Positions 45,071 to 54,637 of a DNA stretch of 64,000 nt are shown here, in pieces. Origin of the DNA: JAXGZG01 sp050952065 (GTDB taxonomy: Bacteria > Bacillota > Sulfobacillia > Fermentithermobacillales > Fermentithermobacillaceae); assembly GCA_050952065.1 (NCBI GenBank), contig JBMNKF010000005.1:89443-153442 (forward strand), written 5' to 3'. Each line of letters starts with the position of its first letter. Within the stretch, counting starts at the first letter, position 1. A program made the position numbers and the translations under genes. Under the pieces are notes generated by a model. The model was not told the DNA's origin. It made no database searches and saw nothing but the letters and a program-made list of their open reading frames with translations.

Positions 45071-45934
45071 TTGGAAGCCGCAGGCCTTTTGGATCCTCCG
45101 CTGGTTCAACTAGTTCGTTTCTACAGGCAGTTGGCCCGTTTCGACCTAGGCGTTTCCCGGAGGATCCAGAATAGCGTTCCTGTGACGAAAGTAATCGGGA
45201 GCAAGTTTGTTATCTCCATGCGACTTGGGTGGACTTCGCTGGCCATTTCTGTGTCGCTCGGCGTGGCGCTTGGAGTTGTACAGACCATATTCAAAGAGAG
45301 ATTCTGGGACCATGTTGGCACAGCCTATACGGTATTCGTCAGGGCTGTGCCAACATGGTCTCCTAATCTTGACCCGATGGATTCTTTGAACGAGCGTGCC
45401 AAGGTTGATCACATCGTCGCTGAGGGTATCATCAATCACGGTTTGTACAAGGATGCCAGGGACCGCCAGCGAAAAGTGCACCAAACGCTGCGGGAGGTCG
45501 GACTGCTCCCGGAGTTCGCTTCGCGATTTCCCCATGAATTTTCAGGAGGTTAAAGGCAGCGCATTGGCGTAGCCCGGGCTCTCATCATGGAGCCGGAGTT
45601 CATAGTCGCCGATGAGCCCATTTCTGCGCTAGACGTTTCCATAAGGACTCAGGTGCTAAACCTCCTCAACGACCTTAGGGCTGAGCGCGAACTGACCTAT
45701 ATGTTCATCTCCCACGATCTTTCGGTGGTACGCTTCATCTCGGACCGTATTGCAGTGATATATGCCGGTCGTATTGTGGAACTGGCCGAATCGGAGGAAT
45801 TGTTCCGAAGGCCCCTCCATCCTTACACTCAGGCCTTGCTATCTGCGGTTCCGTATCCGGACCCGGAGCGAGAGCGGGAGAAAATGCTTGTTGTCTACGA
45901 TCCCAAGGAATATGAAGACCCGGAGAAGAGCTGA
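45071..45934 (+). pseudogene. Fusion remnant of oppB (5' part) and oppF (3' part) with a nonsense codon
   Basis: The frame first encodes an OppB N-terminal segment (FYRQLARFDLGVSRR, then SLAISVSLGVALGVV). After VFVRAVPT it switches to the middle of an OppF ATPase (LDPMDSLNERAKVDHIVAEG, FPHEFSGG). TAA 45551-45553 replaces the Gln of SGGQRQR; beyond it the same frame continues RQRIGVARALIMEPEFIVAD to a normal OppF end at 45934. Walker A and the rest of both genes are gone. A perfect 18-base inverted repeat lies at the junction. Confidence 0.88.
45308..45360. repeat. 18-base inverted repeat at the oppB/oppF junction
   Basis: GACCATGTTGGCACAGCC (45308-45325) and its exact complement (45343-45360), 17-base loop. 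The right arm lies where the OppB reading stops. Confidence 0.9.
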
Positions 45935-46015
45935 TCTGGAGCGAGATCTCACCTGGGCACTTCGTATCTGGGACAAGGCGGCAGATCGAGAGATACCGTT
46001 GGCAATGAAAACGTA

Positions 46016-46291
46016 TTAGCCCGCTAGTGCCGCCAGAAGAACCAATTGTGCAACGGGTAACAAGAGGAAGATGGCGATACCGTCAAGATGAAGATAATTG
46101 AACCAAGCCAAGGCTAGAAAACCCATGCCAATTACCGTAAACGCATGGCTCAATGGGACTAAACCTCTGGTGTCCACAAAGCGATTCCAAAGCTGCGCGA
46201 TAGTCAAGGCCCAGAGAGAACGCGCGAGAATCCTGTAGAAAATGGGGCGGACCATATGTCCCTTGAAACGTTGCTGCAGCCACTTTGTCAT
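46016..46291 (-). CDS. Small membrane protein of unknown function
   Basis: 91 residues with two predicted membrane helices (about 43-60 and 68-90) after a basic, amphipathic N-terminus. I do not recognise a family. AGGAGG lies nine bases before ATG 46291. It starts 12 bases after the mgtE1 stop and so ends the minus-strand mgtE2-mgtE1 operon. It could help magnesium transport, but nothing in the sequence shows that. Confidence 0.6.
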   Translation of the reverse strand: MTKWLQQRFKGHMVRPIFYRILARSLWALTIAQLWNRFVDTRGLVPLSHAFTVIGMGFLALAWFNYLHLDGIAIFLLLPVAQLVLLAALAG

Positions 46292-46303
46292 GGCCCGAGC
46301 CTC

Positions 46304-47643
46304 CTAGATCCCCAGTAGCCACTTGGCCATTGTGAAGTAGACTACAACCCCCATGATGTCCGCCACTGAGGTGACTAGAGGTGAGCTGGCGGCGGCGGGG
46401 TCAAGTCCAAACTTGCTGAAGGCAAAAGGTATGCCAATGCCTACCATGCTGGCCAGCAGTACCACGATCACCAAAGAACCCCCGACAACCATGCCCATCA
46501 AGTGGCCTACTCTAGCAGTGGAGATGAGCCACACCATAGCCCCCATGGTTGACCCTAAGGCTAGAGCCAATCCGACCTCCCTGACCATGACTCTGTGCCA
46601 GTCCCGGGTCTCAATGTCACCCATGGCTAGGGCACGTATAGCGAGGGTCGCCGACTGAGAACCAGCATTCCCCGCGCTGTCTATCAAGAGGGGCAAGAAG
46701 CTGACGAGGGCGACAGCCTTGGCGATGGTGTTGGAGAAGGCAGCGATCAGTCTGCCCGAGATGAGATTGACAACTGCCAGGAAAACGAGCCACCCGACGC
46801 GATTCTTGTAGAGAAGCGCCGGTTTGGCATCCTTAATGGAGATACGAAGAGGCGTTACGGCTACTCCTTTTTGGAAGTCTTCGGTGGTCTCTTCCCGGGC
46901 GACGCCAAAAATGTCGTCGCCGGTGACGATCCCAACTAGGGCACCTTCCGAGTCCACCACAGGGAGGACCGAGAGGCCGTAACGTTCCATGATCTTGGCG
47001 GCTATTTCGCGGTCGTCGAAGGCCGAGATGCTTATGGCCGGCGCCCGCATTATTCCACGGATCGAATCTTCTGGGTTTCCCAGTACGATCTCTTGGAGCG
47101 CCACCACTCCCACTAGCCGTGAAGCCAAGTCGGTCACGTATATAGCGTTTTATGGTTTCGCTATCCCGGCCTTTGTTCCGGATTTCTTCCATGGTGCGCT
47201 CCACTGTCCAGTTGGGCCGCGCAGATACGTAGTCGGGGGTCATGAGGCGACCGATGCTCTCTTCGGGATAGCCCAAGAGCTGCCTGGCTTCTTTCAGGTC
47301 GCAAGGACTCAAGAGACTGAGAAGTCGCTGGGTTACCTCTGCCGGGAGCTCTTCCAGGAGCGCGGTGCGGTCGTCAGGCGCCAGGTTCTCCATGAGGTTC
47401 CTGGCCTCTTCGTCACTCAGATCGTTGAGCAAGGTGTCCTGTTGGTGACCTTCCAGATAAGCGAAAACCTCGGCAGCAAGCATCCTGGGAAGCGAGCGGT
47501 ACATCATGATCCTATCGGGCTTTTTTCAACTCCACCAATAGCTCGGCTACGTCTGCAACAGGCCATTTAGTTGCCTGTTCCTTTAGTCTTGGCCAGTCTC
47601 TATTACGAATGAGGTCTTCGACTTCAGTCTTTCTGGCATACAT
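46304..47643 (-). pseudogene. mgtE: MgtE-family magnesium channel, two frameshifts
   Basis: ATG 47643 after AAGGAGG gives MYARKTEVEDLIRNRDWPRL. The frame shifts at an A6 run (47521-47526), resumes KPDRIMMYRSLPRMLAAEV, shifts again at an A4 run (47148-47151), and resumes AIYVTDLASRLVGVVALQEI through two CBS domains to five membrane helices with the selectivity-site residues of MgtE (LLIDSAGNAGSQSATLAIRA). Dropping one base at each run gives a full-length protein of about 446 residues. Either a recent pseudogene or a consensus error. Second gene of a tandem pair. Confidence 0.85.
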
Positions 47644-47698
47644 TCCGCACACCTCCTTGCGAGCCTTGCCATGGGCCGCGACATGTGAATTTGCCTTC

Positions 47699-49043
47699 CT
47701 AGAGATTCAGATACCAGACGGCGAGATTGAAGTAGATAATGACGCCAAAGATGTCCACCACGGAAGTAATCATCGGTGTGCTCGACGAGGCGGGGTCTAA
47801 GCCCATCTTGCTCATTAGCATGGGGACTACGACCCCGGTTACGCTACTGATGGTGACGATGGCCACGCCGCTCAAGGCTACGACCCTTCCCACGGCCGGG
47901 CCACCCTGAAAGACGCTAGGGCCCCAGACGGTGAGGCCAATAGTGAGCCCGAGTGCCAGCGCAATACAGATTTCTTTCACTATCAGATAGAGCCAGTCTT
48001 TGTGTTTGGCATCGCCCGTCGCCAGGTCTCTTATGATCAAGGTCGAAGACTGGGCTCCCGCGTTCCCGCCGCTATTGAGGAGCATTGGCATAAAGAACGC
48101 CAAAGTCAGAACCTGAGAAATGGCGTGTTCGAACCGGGAGATCAGGCTAGCCGAAATGAGGTCCACCAACGCCAGTATCATAAGCCATCCGATCCGGCTC
48201 TTGTAAAGGAGTCCAATGCCGGCCTCACCGAACCCTATCTTGAGAGGGGTGATTGCTCCTCCTTTGTGGAAGTCTTCGGTGGCTTCCTTGGTGGCCATTT
48301 CAAGTATGTCGTCGCCTGTGACTATGCCCACCAAGACTCCGTCGGAAGTCTATCACGGGCAAGATGAAAAGACTGTATTTGTCCACGGTCCTTGCTGCTT
48401 CTTCGCCATCGGCAAAAAGCAGAAAGACTTACAGCCGGCGTTGTCATTGTGCTTGACACCAAGTCCGACGGCTTCGCGAGAACTAGTTGCCTCAAGGAGA
48501 CCACACCAATCAAATGCCATGCCTTGTCGGTGACATAGACTACGTTGATTGTTTCCATGTCCCTCCCTTTTTTGCGTATATGCTGCATGGCTTCTTCAAC
48601 GGTCCAGTTGGGTCGAACGGCTACATAGTCGGGAGTCATGAGACGCCCAACGCTGCCTTCGGGGTATCCAAGAAGTTGGCGTGCTTCTCGGAGATCTTCC
48701 GGACTTAGAAGGTTCAGGAGTTTCTGGGTCATCTGGCCCGGAAGGCTCCTCCAAGATGGCCGTCCTATCGTCGGGTTTGAGACTGGATATGATGTGGCGG
48801 GCCTCTTCGTCGGTAAGCTCTCTCAGCAAGTCTTCTTGGTCCTGTGCGTCGAACTCCGAAAACACGCTGGCCGCTATACTCCTCGGTAGGGACCGGAAGA
48901 GAAGCACCCAATACTCTTTATCAAGTTCAGAAATGAGATCAGCGATATCGGGGACTCTCCACTGGGACATCTTGTCGCGCAACGGCGGTCCAGTCCCTGC
49001 GCTCTATGAGTCCACGGATTTCGGGCTCATCGAACACTGCCAT
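47699..49043 (-). pseudogene. mgtE: Second MgtE-family magnesium channel, four frameshifts
   Basis: ATG 49043 after AAGGAG begins MAVFDEPEIRGLIERRDW. Four net +1 breaks follow, at 48981-48982 (AA), 48744-48745 (GG), 48414-48418 (A5) and 48346-48347 (AA, plus-strand letters). Correcting each rejoins KMSQWRVPDIADLI, EELPGQMTQKLLNLL, SAFADGEEAARTVDKYSLFI and VIDSDGVLVGIVTG into one full MgtE with N-domain, CBS pair and a membrane domain containing LLNSGGNAGAQSSTLIIRD. The copy is clearly divergent from mgtE1, so it is not a recent duplicate. The gap to mgtE1 is 55 bases. Confidence 0.85.
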
Positions 49044-49484
49044 GGGTCTTCTCTCCTTTCACGGTGCTCCCGTCGTGCCCTTTGATTGGGGCAACGGCTC
49101 CATAGCGGTGATCCCCGCGCTATCTTCCATCAACAATCTAAGCCACGCATATGGTTTAGGTCTTTTGGATCGTCATTTGGGGACATCTTGGGACTTGGCT
49201 CGGTCTGGGCGGGCCATGGCCAAACCAGATAACCCCATAGAGTTAGCCTTTCCCGTTATGGGTTGTCACTCAGGGTGCCTTGTGCATTCTTGTGTGCACG
49301 CAAGGCCCTCGGCCCTTCATCAGTGCTAGCTTGCCGCTCTCACCAAGGAAAGTGGGTCTTGGGAGCCGGCCGTGAAGAACATATCTAGGATAGCAGATAT
49401 ATGACGGCAAGAGAAGCGTCTGCAGGGAAAGCCTTCCATCTGTGGCGAAGAAGGCCTCAACAGTGTTGAGGGGAGGTCAAATAC
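49044..49484. other. 441-base region between mgtE2 and the M28 gene
   Basis: Divergent intergenic region. On the minus strand, 40 bases before mgtE2, CCGT-TGCCC pairs with GGGCA-CG-ACGG (about 49061-49094), a leader hairpin of unknown role. A second inverted repeat, GCCTTG..TGCA with TGCA..CAAGGC, lies near 49279-49308. I looked for a ykoK/M-box magnesium riboswitch and could not match its conserved boxes. No gene seen. Confidence 0.4.
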
Positions 49485-51525
49485 TTGATCCTGGAAACGT
49501 TGCGGCTAGTTAAGGAGGAGTTTAGTCCCCGTCTGGCGTTCAACGGCGTAGCTCGACTTGGGCATCGTTTCCACCGGATCCAATGCAGTCCGGGGATCAG
49601 AGATGCTGCCCTGTACATAAGCTCTTTTCTCGAGGAGCAGGGCATCCAGAACGAGTTGATTTCGTACCCTGCCAAACGGGGAGTCACTTGGTGGTCTCAA
49701 GAGAGTTTCCCCGAGTGGGAGGCCAGGAGCGCCGAGCTAGTACTCCTGGAAGGCGACAAGCCCAAGCGACTGTGTTCTTACGCAGAACTGAAGACTTCGC
49801 TGATTCAGCGCAGTGCCGCCACCCCGCGTGACGGCTTAGAGACCAAGATGGTTCTTGTAGAAAACGGAGCCGATCCTGCTGCCTATGAAGGAATCGACGT
49901 TGCCGGGAAACTGGTGTTTTCTCGCGGCGTCCCGGCAGACATCGCGAAAATCGCTGTAGACAAGTACGGAGCGGTTGGAGTAGTTGTTGACACTATGCGA
50001 GAGCATCCCCCGGTCAGGGACCGTTTCGATTTGCCTGATGGCAGGCAATACCTATCATTCTGGCCGGCAGATCCAAAACGGCACAAGGCTTTCGGCTTTG
50101 TGGTGTCTCCCAGGCAGGGCGAGGCTCTCAGGAAGGAATTCGCATCGGGCAAGAAGGAACTGGCCGTTTTTGCCAAGGTTGACAGCAGGTTCTTCGATGG
50201 AACCATGGAAGTCCTAAGCGCGGTGATTCCCGGCTGCACCAATGAGGAAGTAGTGGCGATCGCTCACTTGTGTCATCCAGAGGCTTCCGCCAATGACAAC
50301 GCATCGGGTTCTGGAACTCTCATGGAGGCGGTCCGTGCTTTGAACCACCTCATCTCTCGAGGACGCTTGAGAAAGCCTAAGCGCTCCATAAGGTTTCTCT
50401 GGCTGCCCGAGATGACGGGGTCCTACGCTTATCTCGCGAGCAATGAGGATAGCATCGACAGAACCGTTGCGGCCATCAACCTTGACATGGTTGGGGAGAA
50501 CCAGGACCTTTGCGGAAGCACGTTTACTGTGGAAAGACCACTCAGTTCGCTTCCGGGATCCGGTGGGGATTTGGCGGCTTTCATCCTGGGGCAAGTGGCA
50601 CGAGAGGTAAAGAATCTGGGCGGCACCCACCGGTATCCTACGTTCAGACACACCGTTGGGCCGTTTTCGGGCGGAAGTGACCACCACATCTGGGGCGATG
50701 CTAGCGTGGGCGTGACTTGTCCCATGCTCATTCAGTGGCCTGACAAGTTTTACCACACCAGCGAGGACACCATCGACAAAGTGGATCCCCACATGCTGTG
50801 GGTTGCCGGAGTGATCACGGCGACATATCTTTACACCGCAGCCAATCCAACGCCTCTTGATGCGGCCGTATTAGCCGGAGAGATGGCTACCAGATTCGCC
50901 GGTGAAGTGGACGGAATACTGACGTCCGTCGTGGAGAAAGCGGCTGAGGCAAGCGGCAAAAGGCGGCGTCACATCCGATGTTGTGGCCAAAGCTCGTAGG
51001 ACTATTGAGCGACGGGTCAGTTTCTTGGCAGCAAGAAAACTGGCCGATGTTGAAAGCCTGCGGCGACTGGTCCAACAAGACTCTGCCACATTCAGTGAGG
51101 CAAGATCTGCCGCAAAGGAAACCATATCTGTGGCTAGTAAGGTGTTGCAGGCCAAAGCATTGGCGAACCTTGCAGCGGTAGCAGGTCAGGAAGACATACC
51201 GGGCTTGCCCCCATCATGGCGGCCCGATGCGACTGATGCTTACGAAAGGGCCAGAACCATAGTACCGCACAAGATACACCGGGGGCCGTTTTCCAGCATG
51301 GCCAAGGAATTTTCCCCGGAATATGAGGAAAAGGCCAAAGCATTTGCGTCCAAATATGGTGAGGAGGCTCGTTGCGCCAACGATATTGATCGTTGGGCAG
51401 ATGGCACACGAAATCTGCTGGAGATCGCAGATCTTATTGAAGGAGACACGGGTTTTGTCAATATTGAAGCTTTGGTGGACTGCTTTGAACTCATGGTTCT
51501 GCGAGGGGTGTTTAAGCCTGCATAG
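49485..51525 (+). pseudogene. M28-type aminopeptidase with PA-like insert, one frameshift
   Basis: TTG 49485 after GGGGAGG. Catalytic domain with His in IAHLCHPEASANDNASG, Glu in LWLPEMTGSYAY, Asp in AAINLDMVGENQ and His in YHTSEDTIDK; a PA-like domain sits in the first 200 residues. The frame breaks at an A4 run (50958-50961); dropping one base gives SGKGGVTSDVVAKARR and a further 180-residue helical C-terminal domain ending at 51525, about 680 residues in all. The catalytic part alone (504 residues) could still fold, so the gene may be functional or the break a consensus error. Confidence 0.8.
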
Positions 51526-51556
51526 AGCCGGTCCAGCCTAAAATTAGCCAACAAAA

Positions 51557-51617
51557 CAGGTCTGCGCCTAGGATCGACGCTGGACTGTGCCAAAGCCTGC
51601 TCTTAGGCGCAGACCTG
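51557..51617. terminator. Inverted repeat between convergent genes, possible bidirectional terminator
   Basis: CAGGTCTGCGCCTA (51557-51570) and TAGGCGCAGACCTG (51604-51617), 14-base perfect arms and a 33-base loop, between the M28 gene and the copZ-like gene. Confidence 0.5.
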
Positions 51618-51639
51618 CTAGGAACAGAGAAACCGCGAA

Positions 51640-51840
51640 TCACCGTTGGACTCGGTATCCCGCCTTTTCGATGGCAGCGGCAAGTGTCTCGTAGTCTGCC
51701 GTGCCCTTCACCACCGCTTCATTGCTTTCAAGACTTACTTTGACGTCCAGAACGCCCTCTACACGCTTCAGCGTCCTTTCAACTGCGGTTCGGCAGCCGT
51801 TGCACGACATTCCCTGGATCTTCAGTGTGGTTTCCTGCAT
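51640..51840 (-). CDS. CopZ-like heavy-metal-associated domain protein
   Basis: 66 residues, ferredoxin-like HMA fold. The metal site GMSCNGC near residue 11 binds Cu(I) or a similar soft metal, and the C-terminal AAAIEKAGYRVQ is typical. Acts as a cytosolic metallochaperone. ATG 51840 follows GGGAGGTGGAAGGA; GTG 51849 is a weaker option. No copper ATPase or CsoR is in the window, so its partner is elsewhere. Confidence 0.9.
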   Translation of the reverse strand: MQETTLKIQGMSCNGCRTAVERTLKRVEGVLDVKVSLESNEAVVKGTADYETLAAAIEKAGYRVQR

Positions 51841-51902
51841 TCCTTCCACCTCCCGCCAAACTCCAACAGACTACCATAGCGTTGTCATGGTGCACAGCCC
51901 GG

Positions 51903-53852
51903 TCATCCGGCCCTTCCACCACCGCCGCCACCACCGCCGCCACCACCGCCCGAGAAACCGCCGCCGCGGCCCGCGCCGGAACTCGGCCTGTAGTTCATGG
52001 CTGTGGTGACCGAGGAGTGTAGAGATTCGGTTATACTGCTTATTGCGTCAACCGGTGTGGTTCTGGCTCCCGGCGCCATGTGCATCCAAGCCCATCCATA
52101 GTGTATACCTGCACCCGGGCGGGTTATCTCGGGATAGACTACCTTCAGTTGGTCTATGACCTGTTTGGCCACACCGAGCACTACTGCGTAAACCAGGTAG
52201 TGCTCCCATATGACTAGGCTCGGTACCAGGGCCCTGTCCAGGGAAGAAAAGTGAAGCAAGAACCTGCGGAACGCTTGCCACATGGACAACTGGTTGCTCC
52301 CTTCAGGACTGCGCCGTCTCAAAAAGGCACCTGCCACGACGAGAATCACCCCGCCAAGAGCGGCCAATAGACCCAAGATGTTTCCGGTGAAGACAGTTAC
52401 GGCAGTACCTGCCATGAATATGAACACGCCGGAAACGATCTCGATCACGCGAAACTTCTCGGTGTCGTGGTCGAAGAAGCCGCGGACCGTCTTGGAGCCC
52501 CGTACCAGACCTCGGAACTCGGTTAGGAAGTTCTGAACTTGTGTCGGATATGCTTTGGCATATACCTGGATTTGATTGAAAGGAAGGGAGTCCGCGAGAG
52601 GCGAAACGACTTTGAACAAGAAATCCAGGAGCAGCTTCTCGTGACCATTCAACCGGCTTTCCCGCCCGTCTCTGTCGGCAGCTGACAGACCGCCTGGCTT
52701 TGGAGGACGCGCGGACGTCGCCGATGGGGAGGACTCTTCGTGGGTTCCAGATTGCTGGCCAAGAGCATCGCTGTCCCTGCGGACCAGTTTCAGCACGTAA
52801 TCGGTTACCGTCTTGGCGCCAAGTAGTCCTCCAAGCACCTTTTCCTCTCTAGTCACTGCTTCAATGGCCAGGAAGCCTCTTCTCGCCAAATCCAGAATGG
52901 TGGCGGAGACTTCATCGGCTCCGACGCTGCCAAAGCGCCAGAGGCATCCCAATTCGGCAGGACTGTAGTCCCCAGGTAGGTCTCTGTAGTAGTCGCCTCG
53001 AAACTCCGGCTTGTGCTCCTTACCCCATCTCAACTGGAAGATTATCGCCATCGCTATTGCACCTATCAGAAAGAGGGGCGATAGCACCACTATCCCCAAA
53101 TTGAGTGCTCTAGACCGATTGGCTTCTCTAGCCCAGCCCTCTTCCTCCTTAAGAATGTTGGGAAGCTCGATCTTGGAGGTAGTTCGAGTGGCAAAGGGAA
53201 TAAGACCTTTCGGGAAAACCACTCTGCCCTCTAAGAACTTCTTTGCAGGCAGGCGTGAGAGCGTCCAGATGACCTTCTCGGGAGACTCGATTCTGACCTC
53301 GCCCGATAGAGGACCGTGTCCCCAGGCCCTAACCTCACTGGGAGAAGCACCCTGCGGTAGGTTCAACTCGATGGTTACGTTGCTGGAAGGCACGTCCCAT
53401 TCGTCGCCCACGAACTTCCAGTAGAGTTCACCGACGTCTTCGTGGGCTGTGGCGGCGCCCAGGACCCGGTAAGAAATGTCGAAGGTGCGACTCTCATCCG
53501 TGGCAGCGAATCGCCAGGTTAGTTCTATGGTGTTTCCTACCGTCCTGTGACTGTAAGTCCCTGGTTCCGACGACGTGGCCTGCCGGTACTCATTGCCGCC
53601 TTCGCTTACTCGGATATCTGTGATCCCGGACGATTGGGCCATCGACAAATCCTGAATGACCCAGGAAAAAGTGCCGTTGAAGTCGAAGGTTCGTCTTTCG
53701 ATCACGTCCATCGAGCCGTCGTGATTGAGGGTGGCGACTATGGAGAGACGCGATACCTTATAGGATTTGGCTTCCGCTGTGGGGGGCAAGATCGAAAACA
53801 GCAAGAAAAACGCTAAGGCAACAAAAACAAATCTGGTTATCTGCTTTGGCAC
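51903..53852 (-). CDS. DUF2207 membrane protein with glycine-rich tail
   Basis: 649 residues: signal peptide (FVFVALAFFLLFSILPPTAEA), an exported DUF2207 beta domain (about 30-220), a membrane helix near 250, a cytoplasmic part, two helices near 475-515, and a C-terminal GGGFSGGGGGGGG tail coded by a GGN repeat at about 51910-51970. DUF2207 proteins commonly follow lemA genes, as here (32 bases). Function unknown; an envelope role is likely. GTG 53852 after AAGGAAGG. Confidence 0.85.
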   Translation of the reverse strand: MPKQITRFVFVALAFFLLFSILPPTAEAKSYKVSRLSIVATLNHDGSMDVIERRTFDFNGTFSWVIQDLSMAQSSGITDIRVSEGGNEYRQATSSEPGTYSHRTVGNTIELTWRFAATDESRTFDISYRVLGAATAHEDVGELYWKFVGDEWDVPSSNVTIELNLPQGASPSEVRAWGHGPLSGEVRIESPEKVIWTLSRLPAKKFLEGRVVFPKGLIPFATRTTSKIELPNILKEEEGWAREANRSRALNLGIVVLSPLFLIGAIAMAIIFQLRWGKEHKPEFRGDYYRDLPGDYSPAELGCLWRFGSVGADEVSATILDLARRGFLAIEAVTREEKVLGGLLGAKTVTDYVLKLVRRDSDALGQQSGTHEESSPSATSARPPKPGGLSAADRDGRESRLNGHEKLLLDFLFKVVSPLADSLPFNQIQVYAKAYPTQVQNFLTEFRGLVRGSKTVRGFFDHDTEKFRVIEIVSGVFIFMAGTAVTVFTGNILGLLAALGGVILVVAGAFLRRRSPEGSNQLSMWQAFRRFLLHFSSLDRALVPSLVIWEHYLVYAVVLGVAKQVIDQLKVVYPEITRPGAGIHYGWAWMHMAPGARTTPVDAISSITESLHSSVTTAMNYRPSSGAGRGGGFSGGGGGGGGGGGGRAG

Positions 53853-53884
53853 TAGGGATCACCTTCCTTAAGTGAGAACCCAGG

Positions 53885-54427
53885 CTAGAATCTCACTTCA
53901 ACAGGACCCCGGGCCTCTTCTTCGGTCTCAAAGTAGGATATCGGACCGAAGCCGAACATCCTCGCCAGGATGTTGGACGGAAAACGCTGGATGGATTCCA
54001 TGTATTTCAGCACAGTATCGTTGTAGAATTGCCTGGAGAATGCGATTTTCCCCTCGGTGTTAGACAACTCTGCCTGAAGCTCTTTGAAGTTCTCGCTGGC
54101 TTTGAGCATTGGATAGTTTTCTGCCACCGCCAAAAGTCCTCTGAGAGCTCCTTCCAGAGCATTCTGGGCTTTGACCGACTCGTCCACGCTTCGGGCCGAG
54201 GCCACTCTACTGCGGGCTTCAGTCACTCGCTGGAAAACTTCTTTCTCGTGAGAAGCGTATCCTTTGACAGTCTCCACCAGGTTAGGGATAAGGTCGAATC
54301 GACGTCTGAGCTGGACATCGATCTGAGACCAGGCATTGTGGACTCTCTGTCTCTTCGTGACCAGGGAGTTGTACGACACGATAACGTATGCCGCCAGCAC
54401 GACAACTATAGCGATGATCCATGGCAT
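53885..54427 (-). CDS. lemA: LemA-family protein
   Basis: 180 residues: one N-terminal membrane helix, then the LemA helical bundle with YNSLVTKRQRVHNAWSQIDV, RRFDLIPNLVETVKGYA and a C-terminal FGFGPISYFE. The bulk of the protein probably faces outside the membrane with a short N-terminus inside. Forms an operon with the DUF2207 gene. TGGAGGGG lies before ATG 54427. Confidence 0.93.
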   Translation of the reverse strand: MPWIIAIVVVLAAYVIVSYNSLVTKRQRVHNAWSQIDVQLRRRFDLIPNLVETVKGYASHEKEVFQRVTEARSRVASARSVDESVKAQNALEGALRGLLAVAENYPMLKASENFKELQAELSNTEGKIAFSRQFYNDTVLKYMESIQRFPSNILARMFGFGPISYFETEEEARGPVEVRF

Positions 54428-54637
54428 ATTGACCCCTCCATTCTCACTTGCCGCCTTTACAAAACCTCTTCTCTTCTATATTCCCTTATTCCCTATGTCT
54501 GTGTCTATGTCCAATAGGCCCCGGTCGCGTTGAATCCTCAGATGGAGGGAAATCGCCCGTGTTCGTTGAATGTTTTCCCGTATCAAACTGAATAGTCCCC
54601 TCTTATCGTATCGTGACCCAACAAGGAGGCTTGGAAA

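Noticed and set aside
45308..45360. Transcription terminator inside the opp fusion
   Set aside because: The stem is long, but there is no T-run on either strand and it lies exactly at the gene fusion joint, so it is better seen as a rearrangement scar.
46304..49043. Programmed +1 frameshifting in the mgtE genes
   Set aside because: Six sites with different local sequences, no shared slippery codon, stop codon context or stimulatory structure. Mutation or sequence error explains them better.
49044..49484. M-box (ykoK) magnesium riboswitch before mgtE2
   Set aside because: Some resemblance (CTATGGAG, a GCCC box) but the conserved order of M-box elements could not be matched. Only a simple hairpin is supported.
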